Part shown: piece after piece, positions 37,214-47,834 of the stretch | Numbering within the stretch: position 1 is the stretch's first letter | Layout of the letters: the number at the start of each line of letters is the position of its first letter | The notes under the pieces: generated by a model | Told to the model about the DNA's origin: nothing | What the model saw: only the letters and a program-made list of their open reading frames with translations | Databases searched by the model: none | Assembly: GCA_945910005.1 (NCBI GenBank) | Contig: OX246741.1 | Span: 47,646,239 to 47,710,238 of the forward strand | Direction: 5' to 3' | DNA from: Isoperla grammatica | Lineage: Eukaryota > Arthropoda > Insecta > Plecoptera > Perlodidae | DNA: 64,000 nt | Program-made: the position numbers and the translations under genes

Positions 37214-37591
37214 TTAGAAGTTCTCTTCATCTTCATCATCATTGTCTTCATCCTCATCTCCCGTGTTGTCGGTATTCAAGCACTCTTGTTCCTCGTCTTC
37301 AGTAGAGCAGCCACAAAGCTCGGTGCACCTCATGTTATTTACTTTGCAGCTGCATCTTGACGCACACCTTGATTTTAAGCAGTTGCAGACGGCAGCCGGT
37401 GCAGGTTCGAGGGTTGTCATGACTGCCACATACTCGTTGCACTCAAGTAGCGATCCGTAGTCTTCGGGTAATAAGTTGATAGGGTTGGAAACCTGGTCAT
37501 TATGCCACACCCAGCATTGATGGTGAACACGTAGTATGGCTTGGAGATATGCGGCTTGGCTGGGTGGAAGCTTTTGGTGAGTGCTTGGCAA
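37214..37591 (-). CDS. Transposon-associated CXC-like protein, C-terminal part (left arm)
   Basis: The 125-residue frame contains LPPSQAAYLQAILRVHHQCW VWHND, then GSLLECNEYVAVMTTLEPAP, a Cys-rich block CNCLKSRCASRCSCKVNNMR CTELCGCS, and an acidic tail ending DEDEENF. The spacing of cysteines resembles tesmin/TSO1 CXC-type zinc motifs. Similar LPP..H..WW-like segments followed by CXC blocks occur in repeated, probably mobile, genes of many marine invertebrates (from memory). It is read in the same direction as the fragment at 37996-38429, so both may come from one ORF. Confidence 0.6.
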   Translation of the reverse strand: MPSTHQKLPPSQAAYLQAILRVHHQCWVWHNDQVSNPINLLPEDYGSLLECNEYVAVMTTLEPAPAAVCNCLKSRCASRCSCKVNNMRCTELCGCSTEDEEQECLNTDNTGDEDEDNDDEDEENF

Positions 37592-37995
37592 GACTTTTTG
37601 TGAAACATGCGCTATCGATGGTAAGACACTGAGCTCAGTTTAGTGAATGGACAGTAAAGTTTGCAAACAAACTTCTCTAGACCACTTATCAAGGATTCTT
37701 TTAGAGCAACAGTTTAACCTAGTTATTTAAATGCTGAAAATATTTCATGAATAAAATAAATAAATTCACATATAGAGTCTACCCACTCAGTAACTAAACT
37801 GATTTGCAGTGGGAGACTTAAAGTGACTAAACTAACCCTGTAGGCCTCGAACACCATCGACGAGTGAGCTATAACCAATCAAAGATCGATATTTCAAATA
37901 CAATCATATGAATCAGTGATTGGACAGTGCGAACACCTGCAGACAGATGCCAGAATCAACAGAAAATTTCAAGGGAACAATTCTATTACGAAATA

Positions 37996-38429
37996 CTATT
38001 TGAGTATTTTGCACCTACTTGGCACATCGTCGGATTCTCTGAAAGCTTTCCAGCACGAAAGCTTCCCCATTCCTGAAAATCCCCCAGTGTTATCGGAACC
38101 ACTGAAAGCGTGAAATCCAGTTAGTCCTGAAACTTGATTGTGCCCAAGTGTGTTGTATAGTGACCCAAGTGCTATCCTTCTATTATTTCCCCCTTTACAT
38201 GTAATGAACACAGTATTTTTACAGAGATCGGTGTAACGTCGCAATGCCAGGATAAGGACATCTGTATCTGGGGGAAAATAGATGTTTGAGTAGCTCCTCG
38301 TTTTGTCGCATCTACTGCATGAAGCAACATCTTTGTATCGGTTTCTTCTTGTTCACTATTTAAGTGTGGTAGAAGTGTTTTTGTACTAATAGTCTTGTTA
38401 CTCCATGCGACAACTGTTTGTCGCTCCAT
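37996..38429 (-). pseudogene. Transposon-associated protein fragment, frameshifted
   Basis: The first frame (from 38429) reads SEQEETDTKMLLHAVDATKR. After a one-base disturbance in the run of Cs near 38270 a second frame continues PPDTDVLILALRRYTDLCKN, then LTGFHAFSGSDNTGGFSGMG and KLSCWKAF. This QEExDTK...DTDVLxLAL...GFHALSGxDxTGxFxGxGK pattern is shared by a repeated invertebrate protein family; the DTDVL segment looks nuclease/PIN-like, which is inference. It lies upstream of the left-arm CXC ORF on the same strand. Confidence 0.62.
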
Positions 38430-38896
38430 GGCCTGTGAGGCTCGAATTATCTTCTGTGAAAAATATTCTGTTAGCTCATACTTGGTTTTGGTGTGACCAA
38501 GTAGAATTGTGACATGCTCAAGTGCCCGATGGGCGTGTTGTCTGTAATGCGATAAGCTACAGCAGCTTTTCCTCCTTGCCGGGTCTTTCGAGTAGCCGAT
38601 TTTAATGAAACAGGATTGTCATATCTATCAAATACCATACCACGTGGACCTCTGAAAACTCACTATAACTGTTGTCAATGCGCATGATAAGAAGTTTGGC
38701 TAGATCCTCACAAGTGCTGGTGTGTGGAAGAATCCGACTATGAAATATTTTCAGCATTTAAATAACTAGGTTAAACTATTGCTCTAAAAGACTCCGTGAT
38801 AAGTGGTCTAGAGAAGTTTGTTTGCAAACTGTACTGTTCATTCACTAAACTGAGCTCAGTGTCTGACCTTCGATAGCGCATATTTCACAAAAAGTC

Positions 38897-39271
38897 TTGC
38901 CAAGCACCCACCAAAAGCTTCCACCCAGCAAAGCCGCATATCTCCAAGCCATACTACGTGCTCACCATCAATGCTGGGTGTGGCATAATGACCAGGTTGC
39001 CAACCCTATCAACTTATTACCCGAAGACTACGGATGGCTACTTGAGAGCAACGAGTATGTGGCAGTCATGACAACCCTCGAACCTGCACCGGCTGCCGTC
39101 AACTGCTTAAAATCAAGGTGTGCGTCAAGATGCAGCTGCAAAGTAAATAACATGAGGTGCACCGAGCTTTGTGGCTGCTCTACTGAAGACGAGGAACAAG
39201 AGTGCTTGAATACCGACAACACGGGAGATGAGGATGAAGACAATGATGATGTAGATGAAGAGAACTTCTAA
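38897..39271 (+). CDS. Transposon-associated CXC-like protein, C-terminal part (right arm copy)
   Basis: Inverted duplicate of the left-arm ORF, about 95% identical at the protein level by eye (SKAAYLQAILRAHHQCWVWH, then the CLKSRCASRCSCKVNNMRCT block). It lacks one cysteine codon of the left copy (AVNCLKS against AVCNCLKS). Both copies staying open suggests a young duplication or constraint; the upstream part of the protein is missing here. Confidence 0.58.
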   Translation: MPSTHQKLPPSKAAYLQAILRAHHQCWVWHNDQVANPINLLPEDYGWLLESNEYVAVMTTLEPAPAAVNCLKSRCASRCSCKVNNMRCTELCGCSTEDEEQECLNTDNTGDEDEDNDDVDEENF

Positions 39272-40228
39272 CAAACGTGAGTTTTACTAATCAGTCTGTG
39301 AATAGTAACTAGTATACAATAATTATTATTATTATTATTGTTAAACAACAGATATCCATGGGTATGTTGGGATGACTACTATTATTTAGTCCTTCACAGC
39401 CATACAATTATAACTCCGAAATAGTTATAAATAGATATTACGATAAGGGATGCCCTGCATTTCATATACACATCTAATTATTATTATTTGTTAGCAATAT
39501 CTCTCTTAAATATTAAATGATTACCCTATTGGTACATATCAATCGATTTGTATTTAAATTGTCTATAATATTTACAACTTGATATTTTCTGTGATATGAA
39601 CCGTTCAAAAGTTATTAATGAAAAAGTGTATGACGTCACGACGCTCCTGGCGCCCTCTGCAGCGTGCCACGATGTGCCAAGTAGGTGCAAAATACTCAAA
39701 TAGTATTTCGTAATAGAATTGTTCCCTTGACATTTTCTGTGACATGAACCGTTCAAACGTTATTAATTAAAACGTGTCTATGACGTCATAACGCTCCTGG
39801 CGCCCTCTGCAGCGTGCCAGGATTTGCCAGGTAGATGCAAAATACTCGTTTAGTATTTTATAGTAGAATTGTCGCCTACATATTTTCTGTGACATGAACT
39901 GTTCAAACGTTATTAGTTCAACGTGTATATGACGTCACGACGCTCCTGGCGCCCTCTGCAGTCTGCCCGAATGTGGCAGATAGGTTATAAATGCTCGTCT
40001 AGTATGACATCATAAAATTGTCCTCTTGATATTTTCTGTGACATAAACCGTTCAAAAGTTATTAATTAAAACGTGTCTATGACGTCACGACGCTCCTGGC
40101 GCCCTCTGCAGCGTGCCAGGATGTGCCAGGTAGGTGCAAAATACTCGTGTGGTATGCCGTAACAGAATACCGTTTACCGCAATACTCTTTCACGAAAGGC
40201 GCACGAGATACCTTTTGCTCCTCTACTA

Positions 40229-41217
40229 AGAGGTATTAATAATACTTTTATTTAAGGGCAAAGGATAGTCTCTACGTCAAAAACCGCAGAAAATGTTCAT
40301 TATTAAATAATATCTCAAGATTGCAACAAGAAAGCGAAAATCTAAATCAGCAGCGAACTTTGCTTTGGTAAGGCCTACAGATTGAATAAAATATTATTAC
40401 CACTAGCGTAGTATTTTGATTATAATTCGATAATTAGTAATGAAATTAATTATTTAGAAAAAAACATACTGATTATAATATAAGTCACGACTTAGCGCAT
40501 TCAATGTGTAGGGCTTACTAAACCACAGTGCGCTGTTGATTAAGATTTTTGATTTCGAAGCCCATTCTTGTGATATAAATTAAAAATGAAAATTTGTTGC
40601 GGTTTTTGACGTAGGTGTATCCTTCCCTGTTAATTAAGGCACACACTTTCAAGAAGAAATATTAACCGCATAGAACGGAAACACGTAGACTTGCAACTGT
40701 ACAGTGGTGCACATCAATTTATTAGCTAGTAAGTAGCAACATAGATGTCCGACATACCATAAAAGTACAGATAACTAATTAACACTTCCTACATAATTTG
40801 TTATCTGTGATAAAAACATAGATACAAAACTACACAACCTAGAACCACCCAGAGCATACCAAGAATTTGATAATCTGCAAGTACCTGTTATCAATTTCAA
40901 TGTGTTAGACCAAAATTCAATACTTTAATAGTTACAGTCAATGGTGTGTGTATATATATATATGTTAAGTTTCAAATTCTCACGGCTACTATATGTTAAA
41001 TAATTGTTTTTTGTGGTATTATCACGTGAGTTATAGAATGAGGGTTCTGAGTTACCCCCTCCATCCCGACGTTTCAATGTAATATCATACATCCTCTTCA
41101 GGGGCTACACCGGGTACCTCCCTTCGCTCGGCCGGTCGAATCTCCATATATATATATATATAGTTCGCATGATTAGAAAAGGCCTAAATGGCTAGGATAT
41201 ATACAGTATATGTATAT
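40229..41217. other. Intergenic AT-rich DNA
   Basis: A LINE-tail-like AATAATACTTTTATTTAAGGG occurs at about 40247, and (TA)n tracts near 40950 and 41145-41160. An ATGTAATATCATACATCCTC segment precedes a GGGGCTACACCGGGTACCTC block near 41100. No gene. Confidence 0.4.
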
Positions 41218-42445
41218 TAGGGCTGCCCAACGATATCGATAATAGGGAAGGCTCATAAAAAATAAATATTCCTCAAAGTACCTAAAAACAGAAGGCCATT
41301 ATCAAAAAGTACGGGCTATATAATTTTTATATCTGAGAAGTGTATATTTCCAATTCTATTAGCTTTTAAAGTTTGAAATTTGGAACTTACCGCTCCGTAA
41401 TTGAAAAACGGCTCGTGACGTCATAACTCTTGTCAACAACTGCCTCCTTGAAGTATTCTTAATAATATCAAAGATATTAAGTTGGACATTTTACAATATC
41501 TAGGATGCAGTGACTTTACAACAATGTCTTTCATACCACTGTTTTCTTCAGAAAATACATTTTGATACAGTATTTACCAAAACGTGTTTAAAATAATGCA
41601 ATTATTTAACATATTGTTGTAAATTAATGTTGAGCAGTGTTCATTTACTAACTAGAAATAAACGTTGATTCAGTTAAAGTCTTATGAGAGCAATAATCTA
41701 CTAAATTGTGGGATTTCAGTACTATTTGTATGATATAAAATGATTGTTTCCAGAGTTATGACGTCAGAACCTTATAATCACGAGCAAGATGGCGCAGGTC
41801 CGTTTCTGAGCGTGTTTTGACAGCAATATCTTTGACGTGCTGTTAAAGCGATGTTAATGCACCTTTCGAGCCGAAACCAATTAGTTCCCGTTTATTTTAA
41901 CTTGAGGTAACCAGTAAGCAAATAAAAAAAATGTGTGAGCCTTCCCTATTCGATACGATATCGATAATAGAAAAATAAATCGATATCGATATACAATTAA
42001 TATATCGTACGTTTCGCGATATCGATCAAGTGTCAACTATCATAAAAAAAAAAAGTTTGGCGGTGTTGTGCTTCTGCATCTTTGTGATACATACACTGCA
42101 ACATTCGCGTTGGTACCTACTCGCCCTCATCGCTCGCCGGCCGGGAGTCTGTTGCGCCCGCGCTCGTTCTGCCAGTCTGTCACACTCACGTCACGTCACG
42201 CCAGTCACAACATCGCTGTTTTGCGGATACATTTTAAATAATACAACACACAAATTGACGCACATAGTAAAACATTTCGACGTTAAATTAAATTGTTTAT
42301 AATGAATGGTCTCTGACTGGTTTGAAAAAAAAATTACGATATCGGCGATATCGATACTGAGTTTAAAAAATTCGATATCGCGAGACGATATCGATAGTTA
42401 CATCCGCGATATCGATATGAATTTTTTTATCGTTGGGCAGCCCTA
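41218..42445 (+). mobile_element. hAT-type element (TAGGGCTGCCCAACGAT family) with a nested element
   Basis: Ends TAGGGCTGCCCAACGATATC...CGTTGGGCAGCCCTA are flanked by a perfect 8-bp duplication ATGTATAT (41210-41217, 42446-42453). Both subterminal regions are rich in CGATATCGAT. A second element at 41245-41946 is inserted near its left end; without it the host is about 525 bp. Confidence 0.87.
41245..41946. mobile_element. Nested TIR element, 702 bp
   Basis: GGGAAGGCTCATAAAAAA at the left and GTGTGAGCCTTCCC at the right, with TA on each side (41243-41244, 41947-41948), point to a TA-targeting (Tc1/mariner-like or similar) nonautonomous element. AT-rich and non-coding. Confidence 0.7.
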
Positions 42446-42610
42446 ATGTATATGTATAGAGAGAGAGATATGCATTTATTTCTCTTCATTTTACAAGCCC
42501 ACGTATCACCTCCAACTGTGCAATAATACCTACCACAAGCAAGGGTTATGCAAAAACTGACGTTTTTCGGCAATCAGGTTGTTTTGTTCAATGAGCAGAC
42601 AAACTACATA

Positions 42611-42725
42611 ATGCCGTTTGTTTTCCAATGGGCTGCACTCAGTGCGCAATAGTGCGTCTGTTGTATTGTTGTGTATTTTTATTCTAATTCTCAGTGCGGT
42701 CCAGTGCAGCCATTGGATAACGCCA
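42611..42725. mobile_element. Foldback MITE
   Basis: ATGCCGTTTGTTTTCCAATGG / CCATTGGATAACGCC ends and CACTCAGTGC..GCAATAGTGC / GCGGTCCAGTGC inner arms; same family as 34798-34891. Confidence 0.6.
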
Positions 42726-43235
42726 AAACTTTGTTTTACGCCAGAGTCGATTAAGATCCCCTCCCAGGGAGAGAATTTCTCTTTTCGAATTAATAAAATA
42801 TACCTTGTAGTTTCGATTAGAATACATAAGTAACCAAATAGCAATGATTTGTATACATTTTGTTAACTTTGAAAACACTTTTTTTAAAGTGTAATTTACA
42901 CTAGTATGAATATATTAACAGAACAAAATTAATGTTAACTTGTGAGTCAACAAACACTAAACAGTCTTCATTTATTTCCAGCACAACCAAACAAGAAAAT
43001 GACAACCAACTCCTAGAGGTTAACTGCTAAGTAATCACCACTTCATATGGCTTCAAGGTTGCGACTGGAGAAGCCTTTACAACTAACCACTTAACTTGCC
43101 AGTTACTTCAGTGTCAATAGAATACTCTGGGTGAACCACTTATTTTTCAGTATGGGACGTACTTATAACACTTGACTGTGCTATGCAAAAAACTCGGACG
43201 ACCTTTAAAATATCACACATGCTTGCAGAAAATAT

Positions 43236-43687
43236 GGGTGCGTTCCAAAACTTGTTGAAAATGCTTTTCTGCTGGCATTCTCCAGCACGTCAAAACATCT
43301 ATAAGCACGATATACTTACGGGACACCTCAAGCATTAGCATGGCTGTTTAGGCGCAAGGTCGTTTTGCCACACCCGCTACATTAGTTGTCAAACAGTGTA
43401 GTAAAATAGAAAAGGTTGATAGTGGCGTAAGTCAAATCAATTAAATACACTATAGGCTCTAATACATGTGCAAACATGATTTTTGCTAAATTTTACACTT
43501 AAGTTAGGCCCATGGCTGCCAAAAACAACCTCTTGTTAAAGATGCTCAACTGAACACCTCAGGCATACTAAACGTGTTGAATATGCTCAGGAACCACGCT
43601 ACAGAACGCCGGGTAAAGCAGATTCAATAGGTTTCGGTACGGGCCAAGCACGCTTTTAGCATTTTAAACAGCTTCCGGAACGTACCC
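43236..43687. mobile_element. TIR MITE with GGGTGCGTTCC ends
   Basis: GGGTGCGTTCCAAAACTTGT pairs with CAGCTTCCGGAACGTACCC at the right. TAT flanks both sides (43233-43235, 43688-43690), a possible 3-bp duplication. Non-coding, 452 bp. Confidence 0.65.
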
Positions 43688-44187
43688 TATGTACACTGAT
43701 AATTTACTTGATCTTCAGTCTAGCTGCTAAATCATTCTGGGTTCTGCTATAGACATGCAGTCCACATACCAGCCATATGTATCATAATATTTTATTCTTT
43801 AATATTGAATTGATACAAAATTTACAAGTACGTATTCACGAAAAGTCATGTGATACTGATTGTACACTTATATTTAGTTTTACGTAATTTAACTCTTTTT
43901 AGTCTAAGGATAACTAAATGAATATAATGATGTAAGAAAACTACTTGGCAACTTTACATACATTGTGATGATAAGGGATTAGTTGTTAAAATACAATGAA
44001 TATGATGCAATGATGTATGTGACCTGTGCCGTTTGGTTTACGTAGTATGCATAATTGAATCCCATAGTTTTACTTTACTTTACTCGATCTGTGAAACACT
44101 TAGGAATAAAAAACATCGTTAACAATAACCATCAGTGAAGTGCATACATAATTCATAGGCCTACAATACTCATTAGGCATTCATTAA

Positions 44188-45504
44188 GGCTCAGTCTTAT
44201 AACACGCCGCTAAACATTTTGCCCTGAACTTAGTGTGAAAATGGGTATTACGACAGCCAGCTAGCACTTAGCGGAGGTCCAAATATCCTGGCGGCTCATG
44301 GATGCCCTGGCTAAATTTTAGCCCTGAACTAAAGTTGCTGACATCTTCATACAATATGGCGACGTTGGCTATCACTGACAGTGATTCCAATGACAAATGG
44401 TTAATACGTTCCTTAAATTAGGGATGATGAAACCCAACTTTTATTAGACCCGAGTATCCGTTCACACTAGAGCCTACTCGAGAGGGCGGACAAAGGCATT
44501 CGGAACTCCGTCGCCACTACGTAGACGAACGACGCACACAATCTAGCATCGATCTTGGCGACGTCAGGCGACTACGAGTGGCAAAGTTACGTCTCGGAGA
44601 CGATCGTTCGGCTTCACCGCGATGGAACGTTTCTCGTCGAGGTGTCAGTAAAGACATTTCTGCACGGGCTACGTTGGCCTCGTTGATCATCCAAGATTTC
44701 GGTACGTGCATACGGTAGGTATTTTCCGAATGAGTCGAACCTTTCCTTGCGTCACAAACAAAAGGTCTTCTCCCTCGAGTGCTACAGGATTTTCATTGGT
44801 CAAAAGGAAATCTACAAACCCATAGACGGTGTGTATGTTGCGGATTTCAAGCTCTGAGCTCTGAGCAGATCGGTCGAGATGTTGCCCGAGTCCCGGGGCG
44901 GCAGATCGACATCTTTCCCGAGACCGTGGTTTTGGTCACGCTCCGCGACAAGGGGTTCGCCTGCACGAGAGGGAAGGCATCCGAGGATCGAAGTGCAACG
45001 ACCGCCGCCAGTGTGGGTCTACGCTAAGAGGATGTCGGGAGGAAAACGACAACAGTATGACCGCCGTTGAGCACAATTCGTCCCGGGCTAGACGGCTATC
45101 GTAAAACGAACAAAGGCGGGATCGTGACAGCTCCGAACTCGTCACAGCTCAAGGCAACCTGCCAACCCGTTTGCAAAGAAGACGCCGGCAGAAGAAATCG
45201 CCGTGAATTTCATCTTCGGTGCACATAATAATAATAATAGGCTAATAATAATAATAATATTATAATATTATTATTATATTCATATTAATCTTATTATTTT
45301 AGATTATAATTCATATCGAAAATCTATTGCACACACTGGCGGAAAAATATTAGCCCACAGCTAGCTTAGCGGTGCTCCAAATTCAGTTCTTCATAATATA
45401 GCCTACCCATTCACAATTTAGGCTCAAACTAATTTTAGTCCAAGGCTTAACTTAGACCGATGCTTCCGGTAACGATATTTAACAGCACTTTATAAGACTG
45501 GGCC
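44188..45504 (+). mobile_element. TIR element (PIF/Harbinger-like) with GC-rich coding-like cargo
   Basis: GGCTCAGTCTTATAACACGC at the left pairs with TTTATAAGACTGGGCC at the right, with TAA on both sides (44185-44187, 45505-45507), the 3-bp target typical of PIF/Harbinger elements. The interior 44430-45210 is distinctly GC-rich and open over long stretches on the plus strand. No Harbinger transposase motif is recognised, so it is probably nonautonomous with captured sequence. Confidence 0.65.
44438..45190 (+). pseudogene. Unidentified degraded coding region inside TIR element
   Basis: One plus frame is open from about 44438 to 44715 and includes YPFTLEPTREGGQRHSELRR and SKDISARATLASLIIQDFG. 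A +1 shift continues VRAYGRYFPNESNLSLRHKQ, then KVFSLECYRIFIGQKEIYKP and a stop near 44858. After the stop the same frame reads on to MSGGKRQQYDRR (45070), while another frame reads QIGRDVARVPGRQIDIFPET. I recognise no family. The balanced amino-acid composition and high GC against AT-rich surroundings argue for a once-coding sequence, now broken or spliced in a way I cannot resolve. Confidence 0.3.
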
Positions 45505-45683
45505 TAAAATTATTGTGAGATATTCTAAAATGTAGAGTGTAGATTTGGTATTCTGTGCCATAAATTGTAATTAGACTCAATTTGAGTACAGACAGACTTG
45601 ATTATGATTGGGTATTGGTGCCCAAGATGAGCTGTGCCCTGGTCCCCTTGAAGGTATGGAAAGAAAGTAGCCAATTTTAAACT

Positions 45684-46532
45684 TTAGAACATTTTTTTCT
45701 TAACAGCAGTATATCGTTCCATGTACATATCATAGCCATCTGCCTCAGTAAAACTTTTCATGTCAAACAAATTCCCTTCCAGAGTTAGAATGGATATTTT
45801 CGAATCTTTCAATATTCGTGGAGGGATGGCACGTAACTGAAGGCAATTTTCTTCTAATCGTAGAGTTTTAAGACGAGGGCAATCAGCAATATTCTCAGAT
45901 ATTGCCGAAATTTGGTTCTGGTTTAGGTTGAGTTCTGTGACATGAATACTAGATACACCATCTGGTACACTTGTAATTTTATTCTTTGATAAATCTAATG
46001 CATCTAAGTGTCTTAAGCCACTGAACATAAGAGGAAACTGGGTGATTTGATTATCACTCAAGTTAACTTGTTTCAAATGAGACAAGTTTGATAACGAACT
46101 GGGAAGGCTTGAAAGTTTATTGCATGCAACTGACAAACTTTCTAGTTTAGAAAGCATCCCAAGTTGCTCTGGCAGTGAGATTAACCTGTTTTGGTTTAAA
46201 TTGAGATGTTTCAAAAGCTGAAAGGAACCAATATCATCGGGCAATACTACAAATCTATTATCAGACAAATCTAATGTACGAAGAAGGGGCTCCAATTGCT
46301 TTAGGTTAGGAGGAAATTCAGTGAGCTTGCCTTGCGAAATTTTAAGGGCTCCAGTCTTTTTAGCAGTTTCATAATGCTGTTTTAAGCCGGAGTTACCCAT
46401 TGGATTATAGTTATTATTAGAACTTGTTGTTGGTCTAGATTGTATGCTTTGATTTGGTTGGCTTGATCTTCTTCTTCCACTCAGAGCAGGATTCGAGTTC
46501 CCTTGTTGTCCTTGTCGACAATTTAGTTGCCC
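45684..46532 (-). CDS. LRRC57: Leucine-rich repeat-containing protein 57
   Basis: The ORF from ATG 46400 encodes 238 residues (human: 239). It starts MGNSGLKQHYETAKKTGALK and has about eight leucine-rich repeats, for example LRTLDLSDNRFVVLPDDIG, LKHLNLNQNRLISLPEQLG and HVTELNLNQNQISAISENI. It ends with the conserved cap RLKTLRLEENCLQLRAIPPR, then LEGNLFDMKSF and GYDMYMERYTAVKKKMF. Gly2 and the MGNS start fit N-myristoylation, giving a membrane-attached LRR scaffold of unclear function. The coding part is a single exon. Its frame remains open upstream of this ATG for 44 codons to an acceptor (ATTTTAG) at 46533, and an upstream exon ends in ATG exactly at its donor, so a longer N terminus is possible. 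Confidence 0.95.
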   Translation of the reverse strand, partial: GQLNCRQGQQGNSNPALSGRRRSSQPNQSIQSRPTTSSNNNYNPMGNSGLKQHYETAKKTGALKISQGKLTEFPPNLKQLEPLLRTLDLSDNRFVVLPDDIGSFQLLKHLNLNQNRLISLPEQLGMLSKLESLSVACNKLSSLPSSLSNLSHLKQVNLSDNQITQFPLMFSGLRHLDALDLSKNKITSVPDGVSSIHVTELNLNQNQISAISENIADCPRLKTLRLEENCLQLRAIPPRILKDSKISILTLEGNLFDMKSFTEADGYDMYMERYTAVKKKMF

Positions 46533-46621
46533 CTAAAATTTGTAAATTTCAACTCTTAGAACAGTTTAGATGACCGACTTGAATGCTGATAACAGTATGT
46601 GAAACGAAGTTGAAAATTTAC

Positions 46622-46860
46622 CATGTAAACACGTCGATAACGAACGATGTTACGCCCACTTTTTGGTAAATTGTTTCATTCTTAAACTCTCAAGGTTTCA
46701 AGTTCAGTAAATTCGTTCTGAAAATAACAAAATACAATTAATAGTAATTTGAATTATCAAATCAGTTACATAATATATTCGTTGTAAAGTTACCCAGGCC
46801 TACTTACGGTTAGTAGCAGCAAAACTGACAGCAAGAACCGAGCAGCTGTCAAGTGTCAAC
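46622..46860 (-). other. LRRC57: LRRC57 upstream (5' UTR or alternative start) exons
   Basis: Minus strand: a first exon probably ends at 46808 (CTAACC|GTAAGT). A second exon spans about 46717-46622 (acceptor TTATTTTCAG, donor ACATG|GTAAAT). The second contains a short upstream frame (MKQFTKKWA, stop) and ends with an ATG. Spliced to 46532 this ATG would read MGQLNCRQGQQGNSNPALSG in frame with the LRR protein. Splice sites are predicted by eye only. Confidence 0.5.
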
Positions 46861-47052
46861 TGAAATGAAACCTGATTGGTTCAACAAATTATCACATGGG
46901 AGCGCACTAGTCGGTGTTCGAAAAGATGGCTGACAATTTTATCAAATTTTGGTGATTTTCGGTGACATTTTAATACATTAAGTGAAATGTAATGGTTTGG
47001 TTATGCAGTCTGATCAAAATTACTCGTCGGTGATTCAGGTGGGAGTCCAGTT
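46861..47052. promoter_or_regulatory. Putative bidirectional promoter
   Basis: Fewer than 200 bp separate the LRRC57 first exon (minus) from the first coding exon of a plus-strand gene at 47053. The interval contains an ATTGGTT (CCAAT-like, near 46875) and a GATGGCTGACAATTTT (ATG GCT GAC short upstream frame) at about 46925. There is no TATA box in the expected place. The human LRRC57 promoter is also head-to-head with another gene (HAUS2), which I recall but could not match here. Confidence 0.4.
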
Positions 47053-47089
47053 ATGTCTGCAACACCTAAATCGGAAAGAAATGCTTCAG
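47053..47089 (+). CDS. First coding exon of unidentified plus-strand gene
   Basis: ATG TCT GCA... encodes MSATPKSERNAS and ends in phase 1 at a strong donor (TTCAG|GTAAGC). It is divergent from LRRC57. The next exon is the 39-nt one at 47835-47873, in compatible phase. Too little sequence is available to name the protein; an orthologue of the human head-to-head partner of LRRC57 (HAUS2) is possible by position but the peptide does not resemble its start. Confidence 0.5.
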
Positions 47090-47834
47090 GTAAGCTTATG
47101 TCATTTGCTAACCGATTCGGGGCCTACCGACCGCTCGGGCTAGGCCTAAGCGGCCTAGGCTTATCTGGGGCTCACTTGAATTCTGATCACAGATAAAATA
47201 AATAATTAGCTTTTGACTGTTACAAGCTTTGCTTGAGTCTTGCCTGTAACGTTAATAGTGGATTTAACTGTGCGTTTCTTATAAATATGCGTATGCTAAG
47301 TTCGGCATTTTCCATTAGCCTAGGCATAGCCTAGGCCTACCTAGGCTAGGCATGGACCAAAGGAAGCAACTGTAACAATAAACAACATAGGCCTAGGCCT
47401 AGGCCTTGGCCTTTTGGGATTGCAATGCAAGTCAACTTGGTAGATCAATGCCTATGCCTACCCTAGACCCTTGTTCGAAACTACGTCATGAGGCGAATCG
47501 ATCTGGATTTCGGATGCTGATGGTATGGTAGGCCTAGGCTAGCCTACCTTACCTTAGGAGTAGGCCTTGTGTTATCTGTGCTAAGGTTAGGCTTAGGCCT
47601 AGGCTCAACAGTTAATTTATGTCGCTGTTGGTAAACCCAAACAGGTAGAAAATTTTGTACAGCGGCTGAAAAGGGTTCAGATGGACTCTTGACAACAACT
47701 AGGCCTAGCTTCGATCGTCGAGCTGTTTGTCATCGCACCTGTTAATCGTGATGACATGTCAAAACAAATTCTATCTTATTATAAACACAACACTTTTTCC
47801 TATATCACATGTCAAACTTGACATTTCCAAACAG

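Larger units (their letters stand above)
36246..40228. mobile_element. 4-kb inverted-repeat element with 1.5-kb arms
   Basis: Left arm 36246-37748 and right arm 38740-40228 are near-complete inverted copies. They begin TAGTAGAGGAGCAAAAGGTA outside and end AATGCTGAAAATATTTCAT inside. Each arm carries four tandem units of about 150 bp, marked by CTGCAGAGGGCGCCAGGAGC, and one Cys-rich ORF reading outward. The spacer holds a second ORF fragment, a partial 150-bp unit and a dispersed 190-bp repeat. It looks like a DNA transposon whose 3' end was duplicated in inverted orientation. No target duplication was found and the superfamily is unassigned. Confidence 0.85.

Noticed and set aside
42030..42302. 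90-codon plus-strand ORF
   Set aside because: It lies within the hAT-type element at 41218-42445; no transposase motif or protein similarity is recognised.
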